Below are positions 22,126 through 32,501 of a stretch of 64,000 bases of DNA, piece after piece. The stretch comes from Tieghemostelium lacteum (Eukaryota; Evosea; Eumycetozoa; Dictyosteliales; Raperosteliaceae), in contig LODT01000015.1 in assembly GCA_001606155.1 (NCBI GenBank), positions 186,001 through 250,000 of the forward strand, written 5' to 3'. Position 1 is the stretch's first letter, and every line of letters begins with the position of its first letter. The notes under the pieces are model-generated. The model was not told where the DNA came from and did no database searches. It saw only the letters and a program-made list of their open reading frames with translations. The position numbers and the translations under genes are program-made.

Positions 22126-23763
22126 TTATTTTTTTAATATTACATTATTATTATTTATATTATAATGTTGAGGTTTTTTAGTAATTTGATTTTTTGGAGA
22201 ATTTGGAGTCCAAAATTGTGTTAGATCAACTTGTACATAGGTACCACAACATGCACAAATTCTAGAGGAACCTGTACCTTCTTCATAGGCAACAAACATT
22301 TTATTTGAAGCATGATGGAAAGCAGCACTAATAACATTTGCACCTTGATCTTGATTCTCACATGAATAGTAATCTGTTGAGTTTTTATCACCTAGTAAAG
22401 AGGTAATATTTACAGCTTCCAATTCACCAATTTGGTTTTGAGTAAGGTTATAATAGTTAAAAGTGTCAACAAATAACATGTAACGTGTAAAACTATTGTT
22501 TTCAGGAGTTATATTTGCAAATTGGTAACGACGAATAGTATCATCATAACCATGATTTGTTCTATAGACTGCCAATGCCATTGGATGTCCCATTTGAGTT
22601 AAATCACCATTTTCCTCATTTACAAAGACATATTGCTCTTCAGGATCATTATCATGGAAATAGGCAGTGTATCTAGCCATAGTTTCCAATGCATATGCTG
22701 GATACTGTGTGACTCCTACATCATTGGCAGCAGATAACATATGGTTCATACCCATGGTATTATTAGTAGCCTCCCAATTTGCAAGTGCCTCTTGTATAGT
22801 TGCTGAATATTCCATTATATATCTTAATCTCATGGACCATGTTAAACCTTCAAAAGTAACTTTTACACTATCATTATCAGATTCAGCAACAAAAACACCA
22901 TTATTATTGATACCAGTGATAGCACCCATAAGACCTGCAAAACCAATAGCAGCATTGGAATAGGTACCTTCTGCATGGAATATATAAATGAGTTTATATT
23001 TTGCAATACCAGTATCAGCAAACCAATCTAAATTTCTACCATTAAACATTTGACCTTGTTGAGTTCTGTCACCCCAAACTGAGAAATGTGAACATTGCAT
23101 ACCTCTAATCTTATCACTATCAAATGGAGTTTCGCCACCATTTCTAATCATAACTTGTTCTTTAAGATTTAATAGAATTTCTTCAATACTATCAGCATAC
23201 TTTTCATGACCTTGTGAAGAAAGATACTCTGTAAATTCTAAACTCTCCATTTCACCAATTAACAAATATTCGATATTCTCTTGAGCCCAACCAGGAAAAC
23301 TAGTTAAAACCACAGCATTGGTAATGGTTTTAGGTGGAATTGTAAAACCAGCACTTGCAGAACCATCATAGATACCCTGAATTTCATCCATATATTCTTG
23401 GGGGAACTGTTTAGATAGAAAATCATTCCATTGCCAATTCATAAAAATATCTAAAAGATCTCTTTCATACCATTCTGGTAGAACAGTATCAATGATTGCT
23501 AAATAATTTTCATAAAATGCCTCATTGAAGAAATAACCAATAGCATAACCAATCTCATAGTGACTTCCTGTTAAATTGGCAACATAAATTGGATCTTGAT
23601 AACCATCACTTGATAAACTGTATAATTGACTTTGATTATATTCCTTTATCAAAGATAATGTTGGATTATAATCAATCTTAAATGATGGTGTTAAACAATT
23701 AACATTATCAAATATTATTAATAATATTATTAAATTGAATAGAATTGTTATAATCTTTTTCAT
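22126..23763 (-). CDS. secreted Ntn-hydrolase, acyl-CoA:6-APA acyltransferase / C45-like
   Basis: 545-residue protein with a clear signal peptide (MKKIITILFNLIILLIIFDN). The core MQCSHFSVWGDRTQQGQMFN, then GRNLDWFADTGIAKY, matches Ntn-hydrolases in which an internal Cys becomes the new N-terminus after self-cleavage; here it would be Cys224. A conserved GITGINNNGVFVAESDND segment follows. Relatives act on amides such as acyl-CoA/isopenicillin N or ceramide-like lipids; D. discoideum has uncharacterised secreted members I recall as dcd1. The substrate cannot be named. Several NxS/T sites and late Cys residues (ICACCGTYV) fit a lysosomal or secreted enzyme. Its 3' end lies 19 bp from that of prolyl oligopeptidase. 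Confidence 0.8.
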   Translation of the reverse strand: MKKIITILFNLIILLIIFDNVNCLTPSFKIDYNPTLSLIKEYNQSQLYSLSSDGYQDPIYVANLTGSHYEIGYAIGYFFNEAFYENYLAIIDTVLPEWYERDLLDIFMNWQWNDFLSKQFPQEYMDEIQGIYDGSASAGFTIPPKTITNAVVLTSFPGWAQENIEYLLIGEMESLEFTEYLSSQGHEKYADSIEEILLNLKEQVMIRNGGETPFDSDKIRGMQCSHFSVWGDRTQQGQMFNGRNLDWFADTGIAKYKLIYIFHAEGTYSNAAIGFAGLMGAITGINNNGVFVAESDNDSVKVTFEGLTWSMRLRYIMEYSATIQEALANWEATNNTMGMNHMLSAANDVGVTQYPAYALETMARYTAYFHDNDPEEQYVFVNEENGDLTQMGHPMALAVYRTNHGYDDTIRRYQFANITPENNSFTRYMLFVDTFNYYNLTQNQIGELEAVNITSLLGDKNSTDYYSCENQDQGANVISAAFHHASNKMFVAYEEGTGSSRICACCGTYVQVDLTQFWTPNSPKNQITKKPQHYNINNNNVILKK

Positions 23764-23914
23764 TTAATTTAAAAAACGATTAGAAAAATAAAAAAATGAT
23801 TACTATAATTTTTAAAAAAAAAATATCTGAAAATTAAAGAGATATTTTATAAAAATTGAAATCAAAATTTAAATTTTATAAACTTTATTTTGTTTTGAAC
23901 TTAAAATCTAGATT

Positions 23915-25150
23915 TTATTTTCTATTTGTTTTGATTTCAAGTAGTACGATTTGATTGGGTTGGAGGTTTAGTTCTCCAATGGTAGTGTTTTTGGATATTC
24001 TAATCTTATGTCCTAAAAGATTGATGTAATACATATTAAAATCTTGGGTTATTTTAAAATGTTTGCAATTTCTCTCTTTAAATTTTAAACCTGATTCTAA
24101 TGGATAAGCACAGGCATCATAAAATTGATTGGATTGAACGAATATTAGTTTTACACTAAATGGAAAATTACAACAACACAAGGTTTTTCTCTGTTACTAT
24201 ATTTCATCACCTTTCCACTATAACATATATCATTATCGATACCATAAATTGCAACTAACTTGTTATAAACTTCTTTTGGTACTAGTTTATAGTGGACATT
24301 TTCCTGTAAGCCAATATGTATACATCCATACTCATCATCAATATAATTATTTGGAATGGGACTGAGTTGCGCTCTTGTATATGTATTCTTTACCCATTTT
24401 TTATACCATTCCATATTTAAAAGAAACCATTCATCACCAATTTTTAATTCTGATTTTATCTTAATTTTCAATGATGTAAATTCATCTTCATTTAATTCTG
24501 GATCAAACTTTTTAAAAAGTTCACATTCAAGAGGATTTATAGTTTCTACATTAGCTGTGTACAATTCATGTGAAATATTAATAATAGAATCTGAAACTTC
24601 TTTTGTTGTTTCTTCATCCAATTTAAGCATATTATAACGTGTATAGGTGGGTAAAGTTATTGTATCTCTATATTGGTTAATTGTAGTGATTAAATCAGAA
24701 TTATCAACTGTAACACCAGTTTTAATCACCTCTAATGATTGATTGAGTTGTTTTATATAATCATCCAACAATGATAAATGTTTTGAATATATTTCATTAT
24801 TATCATTTAAATGGGAATCAAATTCTCTTTTGATCTCTATTTGTTTTACATGTAATTGATCATGTAGATCTAAATACTTTTTCAATTAACTCAAATTGTG
24901 AATCATATTCTTTCAATACCACTTCTTTATACTCTGATTCAATTAGATTTCTTTCATTAATTATATAATCAAGAGATTCTTGAGTTATCTTTTCTTTCTC
25001 TTGTAAATCACTTTTAATTTCATCTAAATATTCATCCATTTCAATAATATCATGATATTTATGAGTACTTAGACATTTTAAACAAAATGATTTTCTACAA
25101 TCTCTACAATATAAATCTATAGTTTTTAGATGTTCAGTTGATGTGCACAT
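23915..25150 (-). pseudogene. B-box/DUSP-Ubl gene, copy broken by two small deletions
   Basis: Tandem copy of the gene at 25423-26664, with homology along the full length and into both UTRs. The B-box (MCTSTEHLKTIDLYC, CRDCRKSFCLKC) and coiled coil are read in one frame to about 24880. There the intact copy's repeated CT (plus strand) is missing two bases near 24868, which shifts the frame. The DUSP-like part then reads on without stops to about 24165, where one further base is absent near 24150-24165. The two losses sum to three bases, so the ubiquitin-like C-terminus returns to the original frame. The well-kept sequence suggests recent decay or assembly error. Host gene family, not a mobile element. 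Confidence 0.75.
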
Positions 25151-25422
25151 TTTTATAATTAAAAAAGAAAAAACTTATTTTTCATGTATTTTTATTCAAT
25201 TTATTTAGAATGACTAGCAAATTGATTAATAAAATGATAAGTCATTTTTTTTTTTACAATTTTCTATCATAACTTTATTTGAAATGGAATTCTTATAGGT
25301 TATAATCTTTTTCATTGCGTTTCATTACATCAAAAATAAATAATTACATTAATTGAAATTCAAAACAAAATTTAATATATATTTTAAAATTATACTTTGG
25401 TTTTGAAATTAAAATCTAGACT

Positions 25423-26664
25423 TTATTGTCTTCTTGAATAGGTTTCAAATAGTATGATTTGACTGGGTTGGAGGTTTAGATCTCCAATGGTATTTTCTTC
25501 GGATATTCTAACTCTATTTCCGAAAGTATTGGTGTAATACATATTAAAATCTTTTTTTATTTTAAAATGTTGGCAATATCTCTCTTTAAATTCTAAAGTT
25601 GATTCTAATGGAAAAGCGTAGCCATCATAAAATTGATTGGATTTAAAGAATATTAGTTTTACTCTAAATGGAATATTTACAACAACACAAGGTTTTTCTC
25701 TATTATTGTATTTTATCACCAATCCACTATAACATTTATCATTATCGATACCATAAATTGCAACTAACTTGTTATAAACTTCTTTTGGTACTAGTTTATA
25801 GTGGACATTTTCCTGTACGTCAATATATTTACGTCCTTCATCATCTTCAATATAATTATTTGGAATGGGACTGAGTTGCGCTCTTGTATATGTATTCTTT
25901 TTCCATTTCTCATACCATTCCATATTTAAAAGAAACCATTCATCACCAATTCTTAATTCTGATTTTATCTTACTTTTCAATGATGAAAATTCATCTTCAT
26001 TTAATTCTGGATCAAACTTGTTAAAAAGTTCACATTCAAGAGGATTTTCATTATTTATATCAAATGTGTACCATCCATTTTCAATACTAATAATAGAATC
26101 TGAAGCTTTTTTTGTTGATTCTTCATCCAATTCAAGCATATTATAACGTGTATAGGTGGGTAAAGTTATTGTATCTCTATATTGGTTAACTGTGGTGATT
26201 AATAAATCAGAATTATCAACTGTAACACCAGTTTTAATCACCTCTAATGATTGATTGAGTTGTTTTATATAATCCTCCAACAATGATAAATGTTCTGAAT
26301 ATTTTACATTATTATCATCTAAATAGGATTGAAATTCTCTTTTGATCTCTATTTGTTTTACATGTAGTTGGTCATGTAGATCTCTAAATACTTTTTCAAT
26401 TAACTCAAATTGTGAATCAAAATGTTTCAATACCAATTCTTTATACTCTGATTCAATTAGATTTCTTTCATTAATTATATAATCAAGAGATTCTTGAGTT
26501 ATCTTTTCTTTCTCTTGTAAATCACTTTTAATTTCATCTAAATATTCATCCATTTCAATAATATCATGATGTTTATGAGTACTTAGACATTTTACACAAA
26601 ATGATTTTCTACAATCTCTGCAATATAAATCGATAATTTTTAGATGTTCAGTAGGTGTGCACAT
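25423..26664 (-). CDS. B-box, coiled-coil, DUSP-like and ubiquitin-like protein
   Basis: 413 residues, single exon. The start at MCTPTEHLKIIDLYCRDC is the B-box itself: C-x2-3-H-x7-C-x2-C-x4-C-x2-C-x3-H-x2-H spacing gives two zinc sites in residues 2-33. A long acidic coiled coil spans about 38-165. Residues about 225-310 resemble a DUSP domain (GDEWFLLNMEWYEKWKKNT, PIPNN, YKLVPKEVYNKLVAIYG). Residues about 320-410 resemble the following Ubl of USP4/11/15 (VKLIFFKSNQFYDGYAFPLE, TIGDLNLQPSQIILFE). No Cys/His protease boxes follow. The domain calls for DUSP and Ubl are by pattern memory. A role as ubiquitin-system adaptor is inference. It lies between two damaged relatives. Confidence 0.8.
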   Translation of the reverse strand: MCTPTEHLKIIDLYCRDCRKSFCVKCLSTHKHHDIIEMDEYLDEIKSDLQEKEKITQESLDYIINERNLIESEYKELVLKHFDSQFELIEKVFRDLHDQLHVKQIEIKREFQSYLDDNNVKYSEHLSLLEDYIKQLNQSLEVIKTGVTVDNSDLLITTVNQYRDTITLPTYTRYNMLELDEESTKKASDSIISIENGWYTFDINNENPLECELFNKFDPELNEDEFSSLKSKIKSELRIGDEWFLLNMEWYEKWKKNTYTRAQLSPIPNNYIEDDEGRKYIDVQENVHYKLVPKEVYNKLVAIYGIDNDKCYSGLVIKYNNREKPCVVVNIPFRVKLIFFKSNQFYDGYAFPLESTLEFKERYCQHFKIKKDFNMYYTNTFGNRVRISEENTIGDLNLQPSQIILFETYSRRQ

Positions 26665-26689
26665 TTTTATAAAAAAAGAAAAAACTTTT

Positions 26690-27120
26690 TTGTTGTTTCT
26701 TAATCATAGTGGGTATAGCTAATGTATCTCTATATTGGTTAGCTGTAGTGATTAATAAATCAGAAATCTTCATTAACAACGGTTGAAAAAACCTCTAATG
26801 ATTGAGATGTTTTATAGGATTCTAATTCTCTTTTAATTTCAAATTGTTTGATATGTAATAGGGTACAATCTAAATACTTCACAATTAACTCAAATTGTGA
26901 ATCAAAATGGTCCAAAACCCTTCTTTTTAATTAGATTCAAATAGGTTTCTTTCATTGATTGTATAATAATAAGAATCTTGAGTTTCTTTTCTTTTTCTTT
27001 TAAATCACTTTTAATTCCATCTAAATAGGTATATATCAATAATCTTATGAGAAGTATGAAAACTTAAACATTTTGCACAAAATGAATATCTACAATCTAT
27101 AAATTTAGAGTCTTAACAAA
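26690..27120 (-). pseudogene. degenerate third B-box/coiled-coil gene remnant
   Basis: Head-proximal DNA of the array still aligns with the B-box and coiled-coil part of the intact gene: plus-strand blocks such as ttaactcaaattgtgaatca, atctctatattggtta and tttctttcattgat recur in order. There is no usable reading frame, the B-box cysteine codons are largely lost, and the DUSP/Ubl half is absent. It is the oldest copy of the three. It ends about 50 bp before the start of the divergent SAC3 gene, so it may now serve partly as promoter DNA. Confidence 0.75.
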
Positions 27121-27171
27121 AATAACTTCAAAAATTCTTTTTTTTCATTTTTTTAACATTTCACAAAGTGA

Positions 27172-30100
27172 ATGGATTGGAATAAAAATACCACTACAAC
27201 TTCAGTATTTGGTAATATTAATACAAATCCACAATCACCAAACATTAATAGTTCATTAAATCCAAATGCACCACCATTTGAGCCTAATAAACCTATTAAT
27301 AAATTATTAGCAAATAATAAGTTTAAAAATGTAATTAATGAAATTTCAAAAACAGTCTAACAGTTTATTAATATTTAAATAAAAGAATAAACCAAATAAT
27401 AAATTTAAAGGTCAACAACAATTAAATGAAAATAATGAAAATAATAGTACAGCAACAACAGCAACTATATCAAAAATTGATGAATCATTAATGTTAAAAT
27501 CACAAGAAAGAAACCTAAGATTTAAATTATTAGGTAATAGAGATTTATTAAACCAAAATAGAGATAATAATAATAGTACAGCAACAACAACAACAACAAC
27601 ATCATCAACAACAACAATAGAAAATAATAATTCACCAAATTTATTTACATTAAAATCAGATAATGAAATTAATATACAAACATCACCAATATCATCACCA
27701 TTGATAACAAAAAACAAAGCATTAAAAAATACAAAAACAAAAGTACAACATAAAGTTGGATTATGTTTAGATTTTTGCCCACCAAAAGAACGTAATCATA
27801 GAAGTGTAGCAAATGATATAAATACATTTGAAAAGAGAGCTAATGGTGAAATTGTATTTTTAAAGAAATACAAGAGAAATGTGGTAGATGATGAAACAGC
27901 TGAGATTCCACCAGAAGATTTAAGACCACCACATGTATTGATAAAGGTAATGAATTATATTACCAGCGAAATTGTAGATCTACCCAGTTCATTTGCAGAG
28001 ATTCAAAACTTTGTACGTGATAGAACACGTTCATTACGACAGGATTTGACAGCACAACACTGTAGAGATGATATATCTATTGATATTCATGAGAGATGTG
28101 TGAGATTTCATATTGTAAGTCATCACTATCTCTGTGAACTACCAGAAGCCGAATTTAACCAATTTCAAAATCGAGAACAACTAAATAACTGTCTAACCAG
28201 TTTAAATCAATTCTATGATGATTTTTATCAATTGTCGGGTGAAAAGATTCACAAGAATGAACCTGAATTTCGTTGTTATACCATATTGAACATGTTGGAA
28301 AACAACTCGGAAATGATTAGTTATCTCATTGGTATACCATCAGAGATTAAAAAACACCCATACATTCAATATGCCATTGAGGTTTGGAAAGCCTATAAAA
28401 CCAGTAACTATTCCAAATTCTTTTCATTGGCACTCAAGGGTACCTATCTTCAAGCATGTATCTTACATAGATATTTTACACACACTAGAAAGCAAGCTAT
28501 CGATATGATATCTAAAGCCTATAAATCTAAAAAACCACCTAGTTATCCAGTACAAGATTTCAATCAATTGTTGGCATTTTATGACATTAATGAATCTCAG
28601 AATTTCTGTCAACAACATGGTGGTATTCAATTGGAAAATGAACACTTTTTATTCTCCAATGAACATTCTCTAGATATTAGTCCAAAAGTTTCAAAACTAA
28701 TATTTGCAAAGGCTCCAAAAACCTTTCGTGAAACTATTGATATGCCAGAACCAATACCATTGGATTCTTATAAATTAATTTATTTAATTTTTGATCCTTC
28801 AACTGTTAATAATTTACAATTATATTCAAATTTTAATGAAATTAAAGATATTTTTAATGATGATAATAATGATGATAATAATAATAATAACAATAATAAT
28901 AATATAATTGTTCCACAACAACCACCACCACAACAACAACAACCACTATTACCAACAACTACAATTTCAGATCAAAATTCAATATTTCAACAATCAAATT
29001 TATCAATATTTTCACCAAATTTAAATCCAACTAATATACAATCAACAGTTTCAACAACAAATAATAATAGTATATTTAATATAAATTCAAATGAAAATTC
29101 TAAACCACCAATATCAATATTTCAACAAGTACCAATTTCAACAATAAATACCACTACTAGTAATAGTAATACGACAACTACAACAACAACAACAATAGTA
29201 CCATCACCATTATCTAGACAGAGTAGTTCTGGTAGTAATCCATCACCACCATCATCACCATATATACCACAATCAAAAATATCAGCATCAATTCAATCAA
29301 CAACTCCATCATCAATATTTGGTTTACCAAATCCAACTGAATCTATAAAACCAACTATTCAGATTAATAATATATTTCCAATACCACAATCTACTTTACC
29401 ATCAACAACTATTCTACCACCATCAACTATTATATCATCAACTATTCTACCACTACAACCATCAATGACAGTACAACCACAGACATCTATTCTAAACACT
29501 ACAATACCAATGACTCCAAAATTAATAGATAATGATGTAAAATTTTATACACCAATGCAAGTTTTAAAACAAACTCCTATTCAGGATGTTAAAATGCAAA
29601 CACCAATGGATACAGCACAAACTCCAATCTATCCAAAGAAATCTAAAGTTCCAGCATTTCCACAAAATGAAATTCATCAAGAACAAGAGATACTAAAGAA
29701 AAAACAAATAGAAAAGGAAGAAGAAGAGAAACTAAAATTGGAAAAAGAAAAAAAGAAAAGAGACGAAGAAGTAAAAAAACAAAAAGAAATTGAAAAACAA
29801 CAGATAAAAGAATTGGAAGAAAAATTAAAAAGAGAAAAAGAAGAAAAAGAAAGATTAAAAAAAGTTAAAAAGACACAAGAAGAAAAGGAAAATCAAACTA
29901 CACTCAGTTACTTTTTTAGAAATTGGAAATGTAAAACTGATTTATATAGATTACAATCAAAAAAGATAAAATTAATTACAAATATTAATAATAATCAAAT
30001 AGTACCCCAACAACAACAACAATATCCAACTATAATTTCAAATTTCTTTAAAGAACCAAAACCTTTAAATGATTTTATAGAATCAATTGATAATAATAAT

Positions 30101-31610
30101 AATATAAATATAAATGTAAATATTATGATTTAATATTTAAATTAGATAAAATTATTAATATTTAAAAAAAAATATAGGATCCTATAGAAATTATACCAAA
30201 TCTTGAAGATTTAATATATAAAAATATTAAAAATCAAATTCAAGATATTAAAAATCAAATTTATTGGAAATTAATAATATCATGTAAATCAAATAATGAT
30301 TCAATACTATCAAATTTAATATTAAAAAAGTTTACTTCTACTTCCTCTTCTTTATCACCCTCCAATTCGAATATAGTAATTTATAAACAATCAAAACAAT
30401 TTAATCAATTATTATTAAATTGTTGTATTATAAAACAATTTACAGAAGATTTGGTTAATATTAAAAATCATAGTAGAGGTACATCTGGTATACTATTTCT
30501 ATTGGATGGAAATAGTGATTTATTGGGTAAAGGTAGTAATAACAGATCAAGATTAGATAAGTTACTTTGTGGTATGCCAATTCTAGATGAAAAACATCAA
30601 CGTATACCATTGGTAATTCTATATGATAATCAAGATTTCTCTAGAGAACAAGTTGAATTGTCTCTTGATGAATACTTGAATACAAATAGAAGTTTATTCC
30701 AAGAGAATATTTGTAAATATTCAATCATTGGTTTAAATGTAAATGAAATTTTACAATCTGATGAATCATTGGTTAATAGTATAGACTTCATTTCTAAACT
30801 ATCACCAATCAACTATATGATAGAAACTAGATTAATTAGTAATCTAATGGAGTTGGTAATTCAAGATAAATTTCAATCCATTTTTAAAAATTATTTTATT
30901 AGAATACGTTATCCACAATCACTTCTTTTACTTCAAAATAATAATAATAATAATAATCTTCAATTAATAACACCAAAATTAATAATTCAATACTATAATT
31001 TAATAATTGATCAATTAGTAAATTTAATTGCAAATGAATCTTTAGAATTAATTCAATTTCCATTACCTGAGTATAGTAGTACTATTAATAATAATAATAT
31101 AGAATATTGGAATAGTTTAAATAATTTAAAAAAAATTGAAACATCATTAAAAGAATCAAAATTGAAAGATTTACCAGTAGAATTACAATATTTGGTGGCA
31201 TGTTGTTCAATTAAGGAAACAGATAAGGAAAAATATTTTGGTAATGATGATATTACATTATTATCAATATCAAATAGTGGTGATAAACAATTAAATATCT
31301 TACAATTATTATGTGATTGGGTTGATAAAAATGTTGATATCCGAGAAGATAGACAATACTTGTATTGTCAATTTCAACAAATTTTTGAACATTATCAACA
31401 AGTTATTACATCTCATCCAACTACTTTAGTACCATTACCTTGGAATAGTTGTTTTGAAATTATATTTTCCTATAAATTCTCATGTATTCCATCTCTATTA
31501 CAATCTTATTATCACCAAAGTATTTTATCATTAATTACCAATTTTAATGATAATCAACTAAATATTAATAATAATAAGAAATTGGTAATTTTAAATTTAT
31601 TAGATTTAAT

Positions 31611-31668
<58 letters not shown>

Positions 31669-31989
31669 GAACAAGTTAAATTTTATGAATCTAATAATAC
31701 AATAATGGATTTATCAATATCAGATTTAAAATCTAATAATATGAATTCAATAATAACTGGTCAAAAAAGAAAATTAATTGAAAATGGTAATAGTCATACA
31801 AAGTTGATTAGTAAATATGAAAGTCCAAATAAGAAATTTGGACAATCACAATTTAATTCTGTGGAATTTCAAGATTGTTTTACTTCTTCTGGTCTAAAAA
31901 CTAGTCAGCTTTTGAATCAGTTTTTAAATAGTCTAAACAATGAAAAGAAAAAATCACAAGAAATTGATCATTTATTATCTTCTATTTAA
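27172..31989 (+). CDS. SAC3/GANP family mRNA export factor (TREX-2 scaffold)
   Basis: Nuclear-pore-associated scaffold of the TREX-2 complex. Three exons: 27172-27330, 27386-30115 and 30178-31989, all in phase 0, giving 1566 residues. The Sac3 core starts at VGLCLDFCPPKERNHR (about residue 175) and runs through the helical PCI-like region (VRFHIVSHHYLCEL, RCYTILNMLENN, ILHRYFTHTRKQAIDMI). Scattered SVFG, SIFG and SIFQ motifs recall nucleoporin FG repeats. A Lys/Glu coiled coil (about 840-910) precedes a C-terminal part (DPIEIIPNLEDLIYKNI, LVPLPWNSCFEIIF) that resembles the MCM3AP/GANP tail rather than yeast Sac3. The first intron removes an in-frame stop. Poly-Gln and poly-Asn runs are present. 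Start is the first ATG, MDWNKNTTTTSVFGNINTN. Confidence 0.88.
31611..31668 (+). repeat. CAA run encoding poly-Gln
   Basis: About 19 near-perfect CAA codons give a poly-Gln stretch inside the C-terminal region of the SAC3/GANP gene. In-frame and probably length-variable. Confidence 0.9.
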
Positions 31990-32085
31990 TAAAATAATTA
32001 TATTATTGCTTATATATTAAATTTTGATTTATTTCTTTTGTGTCTACTTTCTTTAGTGCATTTATTAAATTACCAAAATTAGGAA

Positions 32086-32385
32086 TTTGAAAGAGGAATG
32101 AACGTGGGATACGTTATTATTGTAAAAGATAAATTTATAGTGTAATAATAACAATTCATACACCGAAAATATGAGTATAATCAATATAGTCTCTGGTCTT
32201 CCATTGCAGGTACTATTATGTAGCAGTAATGGTCATTACTGTCACAGATCTCAGTTCATCTACGAATCTCATATATATTACGATTCGTTTCCCAGCTCCT
32301 TTATATTTTCCCACCTTCACGGTAAAGTCTTAATTACGTTTATTTATTGAGAGACTACTAACGCCGATGCTTGCGTCGCGACGAA
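32086..32385 (+). other. structured, comparatively GC-rich noncoding block ending in an A tract
   Basis: Intergenic DNA with more G and C than the spacers around it and three exact stems: 32113-32121 with 32144-32152 (9 bp), 32224-32231 with 32234-32241 (8 bp, 2-base loop) and 32262-32268 with 32282-32288 (7 bp). It ends in a GC-rich patch (32361-32385) containing the palindrome cgtcgcgacg at 32376-32385, followed at once by A23. No reading frame. It could be the 3' module of a tRNA-targeting non-LTR element (TRE type) or a structured noncoding RNA. Neither can be shown here. Confidence 0.4.
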
Positions 32386-32408
32386 AAAAAAAAAAAAAAA
32401 AAAAAAAA
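32386..32408 (-). terminator. T23 tract downstream of tRNA-Ile, probable Pol III terminator
   Basis: Reading on the minus strand, the tRNA end is followed after a few bases (AAACCC) by 23 T residues. RNA polymerase III stops at four or more T, so this tract is a sufficient terminator. On the plus strand the same tract is an A23 tail of the block to its left. Confidence 0.7.
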
Positions 32409-32414
32409 GGGTTT

Positions 32415-32501
32415 TGCTTCATCCGAGGCTTGAACTCGGGACCTTCGCATATCATTTACTATTATATAAGTACGACACTCTACCAGCTGAGATAATAAAG
32501 C
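32415..32501 (-). tRNA. tRNA-Ile, anticodon UAU, with 14-base intron
   Basis: The minus strand folds as a full cloverleaf of 73 bases plus a 14-base intron. The acceptor stem GCTTTAT pairs with ATGAAGC (one G-T), with discriminator A. The D loop is AGCTGGTA with one mismatch at the base of the D stem. The anticodon stem TCGTA/TGCGA, T stem CCGAG/CTCGG and T loop TTCAAGC are intact. The anticodon loop is CTTATA, then the intron TAATAGTAAATGAT, then A. This gives U33, anticodon UAU and A37, with the intron in the canonical place after position 37. Eukaryotic tRNA-Ile(UAU) genes commonly carry an intron, which supports the call. It decodes AUA, a useful codon in an AT-rich genome. The B box is within the T arm. 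Confidence 0.93.

Noticed and set aside
30116-30177. Boundary between two separate genes in the SAC3 locus
   Set aside because: A GT-AG intron joins both parts in phase, and the right part has no good ATG start.
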